NCBI GenBank assembly: GCA_024638855.1
Contig: JAHEJP010000008.1
Span: 1-37,530 of the forward strand
Direction: 5' to 3'
DNA: 37,530 nucleotides
From: Chloroflexota bacterium
GTDB lineage: Bacteria > Chloroflexota > Anaerolineae > Promineifilales > Promineifilaceae
The notes beneath the pieces are model-generated. The model was not told the DNA's origin, made no database searches, and saw only the letters and a list, made by a program, of their open reading frames with translations. This document shows, in pieces, positions 1-7,123 of the stretch; within the stretch, counting starts at the first letter, position 1; each line of letters starts with the position of its first letter. Position numbers and translations under genes: made by a program.

Positions 1-315
1 ACCAATATATTGTTGGCACGTTATCCTGAATCGACTGCTGAATTGGCTCCGCTATTCAAATTGGCATCAGATTTAAGTACTGCCTTAACACTAGTTGAAG
101 TGCCGGCTTTTCGGTCCCAATTGCGTCAGGAGCTGGAGGCTTACCAACCGGCCGATATCGTCATTGGTCCCTCCATTACCCGTCGAAAGCAAAAATGGTA
201 CTTCGTGGCGACGGCCGGCTCAGCCCTATCGGTAGCCAGCATTATCGTTGTCCTTCTCCGGCGGTTGAGAATTTCTCGGGGGGATGCGGGACAACCCGTC
301 CAAAATATCGCCTAG
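1..315 (+). CDS. C-terminal part of a small single-pass membrane protein (partial at window edge)
   Basis: The frame is open to the first base of the window, so the gene starts outside it; about 104 residues are visible. The visible start carries an L-A-R-Y-P-E...EL.PL...A pattern. I associate this with Chloroflexota proteins that sit near sigma factors and have an ARYP...EL.PLL repeat-like N-terminus, followed by a basic stretch and one hydrophobic segment (about residues 67-85 of the visible part, YFVATAGSALSVASIIVVLL region). A short basic cytoplasmic-type tail follows. No enzymatic motif is seen. An anti-sigma or regulatory membrane role is only a guess. The next gene, coxB, begins 223 bases downstream, so the two are probably not in one operon. 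Confidence 0.5.
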   Translation, partial: TNILLARYPESTAELAPLFKLASDLSTALTLVEVPAFRSQLRQELEAYQPADIVIGPSITRRKQKWYFVATAGSALSVASIIVVLLRRLRISRGDAGQPVQNIA

Positions 316-538
316 CCGAACGCCTTATCTTCGGTAAGCCTCGACCCAACATTAGCCATATTACCCATGTAATTTATAAGAATTACCTATACTAATCGAC
401 AGCTTTTCCTTTGCCCAGACAATATGATTGTGATAAAGTTTACAACCGCAGCGTGCTAACATAACCAAGAGTCGGCACGAAGGCACAGACGAAGCCGAAT
501 TTGGTCCCCAATCGCATCGTACAATCGGGAACAGAATT

Positions 539-1600
539 ATGAAGAATAATGGAAGACATCTGGCAATTGTTGCTGTAATAGTCGTTATAGGGACGGTGGC
601 GACCTATTATCTACTGACAGCTATTTACCAGTTGCCAACAGCCGCGAGCCAACAAGCAGGACCCATCGACACTTTATTCAACTTTCACTTCATGGCCATC
701 TCTTTCTTGTTCGCGTTGATCCTCGGATTTATTCTCTATAGCGTCTTTGCCTTCCGGCGAAAACCTGGCGATGAAGAGGAAGGCGCCCATTTTCATAGCA
801 ATACAGCCCTAGAGATCGTTTGGACAATCATTCCCCTGGTCACGGTGATCGCCCTCGGTATTTGGGCAACGTTTATCCTGGGAGAGGTCACGGCCAATGA
901 GCCAGATGAATTAGTGGTCGAGGTCACAGGTCGCCAATGGTCTTGGGTCTTTAATTATCCTGATTATCCAGATATTGGAAATTCACTGGAGTTAGCATTG
1001 CCCGTCGATAGACCCGTCCGGTTAGAGATGAAGAGCGATGATGTCCTTCATTCCTTTTGGGTGCCAGAATTCCGCGTCAAGCAGGATCTACTTCCTGGGA
1101 CGGTACAAGTGTTGCGGATCACGCCCACCTTGATTGGCGACTACAAAGTTCGCTGCGCTGAAATTTGTGGTTTAGAGCATACCAATATGAGGGCGGAGAT
1201 CTCTGTGCTCAGCCAAAGTGATTTTGATAGTTGGGTTGCCGATCGGATGGTCTCCATAGTTAACTTGAGCCCCGAAGAGCGTGGTCAGAAATGGGCGGCT
1301 GATTTCGGCTGTACCGCCTGCCACAGCATTGACGGCAGTGAGATGCCCGGGCCGACATGGCAAGGCATCGGTGGTAGTGAAGAGCCTTTGGAAAGTGGGT
1401 CTCAGGTTACAGTCGACGAAGAGTACATTCGTAACTCAATCCTCAATCCGGGTGACGAAATTGTATCTGGCTTTCAGAATATCATGCCGGCTACGTTTGA
1501 GGAACAGTTTGCCGCGAAACAAGCTGAGTTAGCTAATACTGGCGTCGAAGTCGATATTCTCGCGGAGTTGGTCGCATACATACAGTCAGTTGGACAATAA
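539..1600 (+). CDS. coxB: Cytochrome c oxidase subunit II with fused cytochrome c domain (caa3-type)
   Basis: Electron-entry subunit of the aerobic terminal oxidase, anchored in the membrane with an outward-facing copper domain. It has an N-terminal hydrophobic segment (about 8-28), then the two COX2 helices (about 50-71 and 92-114). The CuA domain has the R-Q-W-S-W-V-F aromatic stretch (131-137) and the complete CuA ligand set H171, C206, E208, C210, H214 and M217. After residue 245 comes a class I cytochrome c domain with C258-x-x-C261-H262 for covalent heme and M316 as probable axial ligand. The fusion identifies the caa3 subtype, in which the fused heme domain receives electrons from a soluble or membrane donor. 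First gene of the oxidase operon; coxA follows after 27 bases. The ATG has only a weak purine-rich ribosome site. Confidence 0.96.
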   Translation: MKNNGRHLAIVAVIVVIGTVATYYLLTAIYQLPTAASQQAGPIDTLFNFHFMAISFLFALILGFILYSVFAFRRKPGDEEEGAHFHSNTALEIVWTIIPLVTVIALGIWATFILGEVTANEPDELVVEVTGRQWSWVFNYPDYPDIGNSLELALPVDRPVRLEMKSDDVLHSFWVPEFRVKQDLLPGTVQVLRITPTLIGDYKVRCAEICGLEHTNMRAEISVLSQSDFDSWVADRMVSIVNLSPEERGQKWAADFGCTACHSIDGSEMPGPTWQGIGGSEEPLESGSQVTVDEEYIRNSILNPGDEIVSGFQNIMPATFEEQFAAKQAELANTGVEVDILAELVAYIQSVGQ

Positions 1601-1627
1601 CGAAGCAGTCATTCAGGAAAAGATCTT

Positions 1628-3523
1628 ATGAAAACTGAAACGCTCTGGTCCCGCATATTGAGATTCTTGTACCTGCTATTCACGCTGGGCTTGATCAAAG
1701 GCTTGATCGGCATGGCCGTTGGCATGGGCATTGGATTTGGCCTGGTAGCGGCCGTCAGGGCCAGCCAAGGAAATCCGCCAAATCCTGACCAGGCTGTGTT
1801 GATTGGTGGCATACTGGGTACGATTCTCTTCCTGCTTTTCGCCGGTGTCTTTAGCGATTGGCTTCGGATGGCTGGTGGTAAGGAGACCCGACTGCGCCAT
1901 GGCCCACCTGAGTACAAGCCGGTTTGGACCCGCTATTTTAGCGTCGATTATAATCATAAGGTTATCGGCATCCAGTACACCGTTACCGCAATCATAGTGC
2001 TCCTTTTCGGCGGTTTGTTGGCCATGATTTTTCGCCTGGAACTGGTCTACCCAGGCATGCAGTTTCTAACTAATCAACAATACAATACCCTGTTTAGCGC
2101 TCACGGCATCATCATGATCGTCAGCATCTTGCTCGGCGTCGGCGGCATGATCAATTACTTAGTGCCATTGATGATCGGCGCGGCCGACATGGCTTACCCT
2201 CGACTTAACGCCTTCAGTTACTGGATCGCCGTACCGGCGGCCCTCTTATTATTTACAGGCATCGTCGTCGGTGGATGGGATACGGGTTGGGTCGGTTATC
2301 CCACGTTGAGCACCACCTCGAAACTAATCGGGGTTCAATTTTTCCTTTTAGGATTCTATATCGTAGGCTTTTCTTCCATCGCCGGGTCTGTCAATATGGT
2401 GGTGACAACATTCACCATGCGAGCGCCGGGAATGGGATTGTTTCGTATGCCAATTTTCGTGTGGGGCGCTTTGGCTGCGGCGCTCATCCAGATGACTGCC
2501 ACCCAGACAGTTGGGGTAGCCCTCATGTTGGTATTGACGGAAAGGGCCTTTGGATTAGGCTTTTTCAATCCGGCTGCAGGCGGTGATCCGCTCTTATACC
2601 AACATCTATTCTGGTTTTACTCCCATCCGGTGGTTTATGTTTTCGTCTTGCCGGGACTGGGGGTCATCAGTGAACTGTTGCCGGTTTTCGCCCGAAAACC
2701 GTTGTTTGGTTACAAGTGGATCGCACTTTCTAGCATCGCCATCGCCCTGGTTGGTTTCCTGGTGTGGGCACATCATATGTTTGTCTCAGGTATGTCCAGT
2801 TCTTTGTTGGTGCCGTTCATGATGGCTACTTTGCTGGTGGCGATTCCAACCGGCGTAAAATTCTTTAGTTGGACTGCGACGATCTGGGGAGGAAAGTTGA
2901 CTTTTCCGACACCAATGCTATTTGTCCTTGGGGCGATATCAGTCTTTTTAATCGGCGGTTTGACAGGTCCGATCTTAGCCACGGTACCAACGGACATGCA
3001 CCTGCACGATAGTTATTGGATAGTCGGCCATTTCCACGCGACGATGTTCGGTGGTTTCGTATTTCCCTTCTTCGCCGCCCTGTATTATTGGTTCCCCAAG
3101 GCAACCGGTCGCATGTATAACGAAAGATTGGGCAAGTTGCACTTTTGGCTGATGACGCCGGCTTTCTGGATCATGAGCTTGGGCCAGATGCGGGTTGGAT
3201 TGGTCGGTATGCGTCGGCGTATTGCCGATTATGATCCCTCACTAGGTATCCAAGAAACACAAATGCTCGTCACCATTGCCGGCCTTGTTATTGGCTGGTC
3301 GGTTTTGATCATGGTCTACAACCTGGTTAGTAGCGCTCGCTCGGCCGAGGTTGCCGATCCTAATCCTTGGCGATCCCGATCGCCGGAATGGCAGATCCCT
3401 TCGCCAGTGCCCGAGATGAACTATGAGCAACAACCAGTTGTCGTTGGAGATCCATACGATTATGGTTTGCAGGATTCAACCTATGTCCGCATGTCGCCGG
3501 TGCCATCGCCGGCGGGCGATTAA
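1628..3523 (+). CDS. coxA: Cytochrome c oxidase subunit I, A2-type, with N-terminal extension
   Basis: Catalytic subunit that reduces O2 to water and pumps protons. Heme/copper ligands are visible: H159 (SAHGIIM) for low-spin heme, H333 and Y337 of the cross-linked His-Tyr pair, H382-H383 for CuB, and H468 and H470 (VGHFHAT) for the two hemes. K410 (TGVKFF) marks the K channel. Helix VI reads Y-S-H-P-V-V-Y (331-337): the D-channel Glu of A1 enzymes is absent and the Tyr-Ser pair typical of A2 oxidases (as in Thermus caa3) is present. The first about 100 residues add two hydrophobic segments (about 12-42 and 56-77) before the usual subunit I start near WTRYFSVDYNHK. The C-terminal 60 residues are soluble and Pro-rich. 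Length 631 aa is longer than the usual 530-560. Subunit III is a separate gene here. Confidence 0.97.
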   Translation: MKTETLWSRILRFLYLLFTLGLIKGLIGMAVGMGIGFGLVAAVRASQGNPPNPDQAVLIGGILGTILFLLFAGVFSDWLRMAGGKETRLRHGPPEYKPVWTRYFSVDYNHKVIGIQYTVTAIIVLLFGGLLAMIFRLELVYPGMQFLTNQQYNTLFSAHGIIMIVSILLGVGGMINYLVPLMIGAADMAYPRLNAFSYWIAVPAALLLFTGIVVGGWDTGWVGYPTLSTTSKLIGVQFFLLGFYIVGFSSIAGSVNMVVTTFTMRAPGMGLFRMPIFVWGALAAALIQMTATQTVGVALMLVLTERAFGLGFFNPAAGGDPLLYQHLFWFYSHPVVYVFVLPGLGVISELLPVFARKPLFGYKWIALSSIAIALVGFLVWAHHMFVSGMSSSLLVPFMMATLLVAIPTGVKFFSWTATIWGGKLTFPTPMLFVLGAISVFLIGGLTGPILATVPTDMHLHDSYWIVGHFHATMFGGFVFPFFAALYYWFPKATGRMYNERLGKLHFWLMTPAFWIMSLGQMRVGLVGMRRRIADYDPSLGIQETQMLVTIAGLVIGWSVLIMVYNLVSSARSAEVADPNPWRSRSPEWQIPSPVPEMNYEQQPVVVGDPYDYGLQDSTYVRMSPVPSPAGD

Positions 3524-3602
3524 ATCGCCGATTGGAATGAACAGATTCAGCGGCCTGGTTCGTCATTGAGCGAGTAAAGGCTTCAGTAGGAGATATTGAT
3601 TC

Positions 3603-3809
3603 GTGGAACAGAAAAAGAAGGCCGAATATAGACGGAATTTTTACGTCGTCATCCCCCTAGCATTATTGACGCTGCTTGAATTCTTCATCGCCATCAACGT
3701 AGAGGATGCGGCCGTGCCCTTAATGCTAATCGCCCTCGTTAAAGCGGGCCTTATCATTAATTATTTTATGCACATATATCGCCTGTGGCGTGAGGAGGAG
3801 CACGAATGA
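3603..3809 (+). CDS. Cytochrome c oxidase small subunit IV (prokaryotic COX4 type)
   Basis: Small accessory subunit, 68 aa, with two membrane helices (about 12-32 and 38-58) ending in N-Y-F-M-H-I-Y-R-L-W, the K.G...YFMH pattern typical of prokaryotic subunit IV proteins (coxF/ctaF families). It is thought to stabilise the oxidase complex. The start is a GTG preceded by AGGAGAT with 8 bases of spacing, which decides the start. The 3' end overlaps coxC by 4 bases (ATGA), so the two are translationally coupled. Its place between coxA and coxC supports the assignment. Confidence 0.85.
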   Translation: MEQKKKAEYRRNFYVVIPLALLTLLEFFIAINVEDAAVPLMLIALVKAGLIINYFMHIYRLWREEEHE

Positions 3810-4402
3810 GCGCCGTTGCCGAACCTGTCCACGAACATGACACCCATGAAGAATCATACGAAGAGACCACCAAGCGAAACCGCTTAGGACTATGGCTGTT
3901 CTTCTTTTCTGAAATATTTCTCTTTGGCGCGTTACTTGCCGCTCGGTTTTACCTTTGGGGTAACACGAGACCGGCCCTCAATCAGACCCTGGGCTTGATC
4001 ACAACCAGCGTTTTGCTAGCCAGTAGTTTCTTCATGGCCTGGTCAGAAAGCGCTATTAAATATAATGATCGCAAGACGTTTTTGCGCAATATGATAATTA
4101 CGGCCGCTTTAGGCACGCTGTTCCTAATCGGCGTCGTCGGCTTTGAGTGGGGCGGGGAATTGAAGCCCACAGACGGCGTTTATGGGGCCATCTTCTATAT
4201 CATGACCGGCATCCATGCCTTGCATGTGTTAAGCGGCGTCATTTTGATCTTGATAAATTGGAATTTAGGGCGTATGGGTCATTACTCCGCCGACGAGCAT
4301 TGGGGAATTGAAGCCGCTGCTGTGTACTGGCACTATGTCGATGTGATTTGGCTCTTCTTCTATCCAGCGCTTTACCTGATTGGCCAACCAGTTCAATTGT
4401 GA
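3806..4402 (+). CDS. coxC: Cytochrome c oxidase subunit III
   Basis: Membrane subunit of the oxidase core, 198 aa, with five predicted helices, the short bacterial form lacking the first two helices of the mitochondrial protein. Visible family motifs are F-F-x-S-E-I-F-L-F-G near residues 32-41, G-I-H-A-L-H-V-L-S-G near 134-143, and Y-W-H-Y-V-D-V-I-W-L-F-F near 174-185. The acidic/histidine-rich N-terminus is soluble. The start codon overlaps the stop of the subunit IV gene (ATGA), so it is translated from the same operon. A gap of 112 bases follows before ctaG. Confidence 0.95.
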   Translation: MSAVAEPVHEHDTHEESYEETTKRNRLGLWLFFFSEIFLFGALLAARFYLWGNTRPALNQTLGLITTSVLLASSFFMAWSESAIKYNDRKTFLRNMIITAALGTLFLIGVVGFEWGGELKPTDGVYGAIFYIMTGIHALHVLSGVILILINWNLGRMGHYSADEHWGIEAAAVYWHYVDVIWLFFYPALYLIGQPVQL

Positions 4403-4514
4403 TCGATGTGAGTTACACAATTGAAAGAGACTAAATTGAAAAACTGCAATTCACTCAACGTTTGCCGGACAGCAAAGTCGAAGAGTCAATAACTCATCTG
4501 CTATTAGCTAAAAA

Positions 4515-5429
4515 ATGAATCCTGAACTCCGCGCAACTCTTTTTTCATGGGATTTGCGCTTGGAAGTTATCATCGTCCTGGCCTTGGTCGGGATTCTTTA
4601 CAGCCTGGGCTGGTGGCGGCTCCGGAATCGGAGTCGTGCGCATCAAAATCGTAACCCATGGCGCGCAAGTGCAGCCTGGCGACCGGCGTCGTACCTCGGC
4701 GCATTACTTCTAATGGCCATTGCCCTGTTGTCTCCAATCGACGTCCTGGGCGGCCAACTCCTGACCATGCACATGGTCCAACATTTATTGTTGGTCATGA
4801 TCATACCGCCTCTTCTTCTGCTAGCTAACCCTTTGCCCTTTCTTTTGTGGGGTTCGCCTCCTAAAGTCCGGCTAGGCGTTAGTCGCTTGCTCAGTCCGAA
4901 AGCGAAATTTCGGTATTATTTGAGACGGACAACCGGACCGGGTCTCGTCTGGTTAATGTTCGTTATCGTCTACTGGGGTTGGCATGATCCCAATGCTTAT
5001 AACCTGGCTCTGCGGAGTCCTTTGGCTCACGATCTGGAACATTTGACATTTTTTTTGGTCTCGATGCTTTTTTGGTGGCATGTCATCGGGGCCGGTCCCC
5101 GCATACACCGCCCATTGTCACCGGTCGGGCGCTTTGCTTACGTGCTCACAGCAATTCCGCCAAATATGTTGGCCGGGTTAGCAATCGTTTTCGCTACGGG
5201 ACCGATCTACAGTTATTATGAGGCAATGCCCAGGATATGGGGTCTATCAGTAATGGAAGATCAACAAATTGGCGGCGTCATCATGTGGGTGCCAGGGAGC
5301 ATGATGTATATTATCGCCGCGCTGATTCTAGCCTCCCGTTGGCTGCAACAGGAGGAGAGAAAACCGGCTTTGCCTGAGTCTGAATGGGCTAGTGACGAAG
5401 CCTTGGCGGCGCCTGGACTGAAACGTTGA
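4515..5429 (+). CDS. ctaG: CtaG-type (caa3) cytochrome c oxidase assembly factor
   Basis: Polytopic membrane protein, 304 aa, of the Bacillus-type Caa3_CtaG family, unrelated to the Cox11-type ctaG. It is needed for active caa3 oxidase and is implicated in copper delivery. The sequence shows about seven hydrophobic segments and the family signature H86-M-V-Q-H90-LLL in an early helix, followed by PPLLLLANPLP. A second motif, W-G-W-H-D-P near residues 155-160, and H-D-L-E-H in the next loop supply further conserved histidines. The C-terminal 25 residues are soluble and acidic. The stop codon overlaps the TTG start of the next gene, so the two are coupled. Context directly downstream of coxBA-IV-C supports the call. 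Confidence 0.9.
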   Translation: MNPELRATLFSWDLRLEVIIVLALVGILYSLGWWRLRNRSRAHQNRNPWRASAAWRPASYLGALLLMAIALLSPIDVLGGQLLTMHMVQHLLLVMIIPPLLLLANPLPFLLWGSPPKVRLGVSRLLSPKAKFRYYLRRTTGPGLVWLMFVIVYWGWHDPNAYNLALRSPLAHDLEHLTFFLVSMLFWWHVIGAGPRIHRPLSPVGRFAYVLTAIPPNMLAGLAIVFATGPIYSYYEAMPRIWGLSVMEDQQIGGVIMWVPGSMMYIIAALILASRWLQQEERKPALPESEWASDEALAAPGLKR

Positions 5430-5983
5430 CTATCGACTTCCTTATCTTCCGAGCAAGGAGCCAGCGGCCAATCATTTTGGTAGTTATCGCCTTGTTATTT
5501 CTTTTGGTTGGCAGGCCAAATTCTGTAGAGGCGCACACAGCCGGAAAGATGCAACTAGCAGCCGAACCGGCCGGCCCGTATATGATGACGGTATGGACCT
5601 CGCCCGATCCAGCGAGGATCGGTGAAGTACATGTCGCCCTGGCCTTGGTCCTGGCCGCTGATGCCTCCCCGATTCTTGATGCAGACGTCATTATCCGGCT
5701 AAACAGTCTGGAAGCGGATAAAGAACTGGTTGAACCAGCAACAACCGATAATTCAGAGAATAAATTTCTATATGAGGCGATATTTGACCTGGACGAACCT
5801 GGCATTTACCAGATTGACATTGTTGCCTCTGGGCTTGATGGGGCGTCCGGTGCCACATCATTTGAATTGGAAATCGAGAGCGCTGCAGGATTCAATTGGT
5901 TATACTTGATCCCGATCGTCTTGGGCTTGGCAGCGATAGCCTTTCTAGTTTTTGCCCTGCGACATCAGCCAAATAAAGGTTAA
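5426..5983 (+). CDS. Secreted, membrane-anchored YtkA/FixH-like beta-sandwich protein
   Basis: 185 aa protein with an N-terminal signal segment (about 14-34, ending near V-E-A-H), an extracytoplasmic domain of about 115 residues and a C-terminal membrane helix (about 155-177). The domain has short beta-strand patterns (Y-M-M-T-V-W-T-S-P-D-P-A-R-I-G-E, then A-D-V-I-I-R-L, then P-G-I-Y-Q-I-D-I-V) typical of YtkA-like/FixH proteins near copper and oxidase assembly genes. The mature N-terminus would begin with Ala-His, a feature seen in some copper chaperones; copper binding is inference. The TTG start overlaps the ctaG stop by 4 bases; no later Met would keep the signal peptide, so TTG is favoured. 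SURF1 follows after 36 bases. Confidence 0.65.
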   Translation: MTIDFLIFRARSQRPIILVVIALLFLLVGRPNSVEAHTAGKMQLAAEPAGPYMMTVWTSPDPARIGEVHVALALVLAADASPILDADVIIRLNSLEADKELVEPATTDNSENKFLYEAIFDLDEPGIYQIDIVASGLDGASGATSFELEIESAAGFNWLYLIPIVLGLAAIAFLVFALRHQPNKG

Positions 5984-6019
5984 GAACTACTGTCACCCTC
6001 GTTAATCCATTGAAACATC

Positions 6020-6802
6020 ATGACAGCTACAAATACCAAGGCCACCAAGGATAAGAAATCGTCCAGCCTCCCTCTTTCCCTGCTTCCTCGTACTCTTTTT
6101 AGCCGCCGTTGGTGGTGGGCGACCTTGATCGTCATCGTCGGGGTGATCGTCATGGCCCGGCTCGGCATCTGGCAGCTCGATCGTCTGCAGCAGCGAAAAG
6201 ATCGGAATGCAACTTACCTAGCGCAAATATCGGTTTCCCCGCTGGAACTAACAACCGAGGATATTGGTACTGCCCCGGTGCTTCTTAATGATCGACTAGC
6301 TGTAGCCGAGGGACGTTATGACTTTTCCGAGCAAATAGTGATAGTCCAGCAAAATTGGCAGGGTCGTCCCGGAGCCCACCTGGTAGCGCCTTTAGTGTTG
6401 GCGGACGGTCAAACGGCCATCTTGGTCAACAGAGGTTGGATTCCCTCATCGGACATCTCTCCAGATTTGGCTCAATTCAATGAGTCTGATGATCTACCTG
6501 TCGAGGGATCGATCCAATTATCACAAGAGCTATCGGGGGGGCGGGAAACAATCGTCAGCGGCCCGCAAAGGGAATGGTACCGGATCGATATTGGAGCGAT
6601 CCAGGAACAGATGCCTTACGAGCTTTTTCCTTTCTACCTTTTAGCGACGCCGCCCGAAGGTTACCAGGAACAGTTGCCTTACCGAATAGCCCCTGAAATC
6701 GATCTCTCTGATGGACCTCATTTGGGTTACGCCATCCAGTGGTTTCTCTTCGCCTCCATTCTCGGTTTAGGCTACGTGCTGTTTGTAAGAACCCATTCCT
6801 AA
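6020..6802 (+). CDS. SURF1 family oxidase assembly protein
   Basis: 260 aa protein with the SURF1 architecture: a helix near the N-terminus (about 31-49), a large extracytoplasmic domain and a C-terminal helix (about 235-255). Diagnostic pieces are L-G-I-W-Q-L-D-R-L right after the first helix, G-R-Y-D-F with V-V/I-Q-N-W-Q-G-R-P-G in the middle, I-L-V-N-R-G-W-I-P as the family core motif, and H-L-G-Y-A-I-Q-W-F leading into the last helix. SURF1 helps insert or retain heme a in subunit I. It is the last recognised gene of the cox operon; no ctaA, ctaB or SCO gene lies in the window. Confidence 0.93.
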   Translation: MTATNTKATKDKKSSSLPLSLLPRTLFSRRWWWATLIVIVGVIVMARLGIWQLDRLQQRKDRNATYLAQISVSPLELTTEDIGTAPVLLNDRLAVAEGRYDFSEQIVIVQQNWQGRPGAHLVAPLVLADGQTAILVNRGWIPSSDISPDLAQFNESDDLPVEGSIQLSQELSGGRETIVSGPQREWYRIDIGAIQEQMPYELFPFYLLATPPEGYQEQLPYRIAPEIDLSDGPHLGYAIQWFLFASILGLGYVLFVRTHS

Positions 6803-6854
6803 GCGTCGACCAAACCAAGCACCTAATTTGACTTGTCACCATAAAGTCACCGTA

Positions 6855-6883
6855 TTGTCACCTTGTCTGCTTTTGACTATAAT
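6855..6883 (+). promoter_or_regulatory. Strong sigma70-like promoter
   Basis: TTGTCA at 6855-6860 and a perfect TATAAT at 6878-6883 are separated by exactly 17 bases. It lies in the 321-base gap (6803-7123) after SURF1 and points at the transglutaminase gene, which would then have an unusually long leader of about 230 bases. Apart from this promoter I see no ORF and no convincing terminator in the gap. Confidence 0.65.
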
Positions 6884-7123
6884 GTAGTTGATTCCAGATT
6901 AGCGCTGGATGGGAGTGGGATAGATCTGGCTGGTCGAGGAGGGAGAAGTCTTCTTAGAGGCAAATATGTGGTTACACACAAAGCGTTTTGTTGACAAGCG
7001 ATCAATAGGCTGCCAGAACGCGAATCGTGAGTCAGCTTACTGTTTGCTTAAAAGTTAGAGGTTATTACTTGTCAGTAGCTAACCTTAGCTATAGGCTCAA
7101 GCGGGACAGGGAAAATATCAAAA

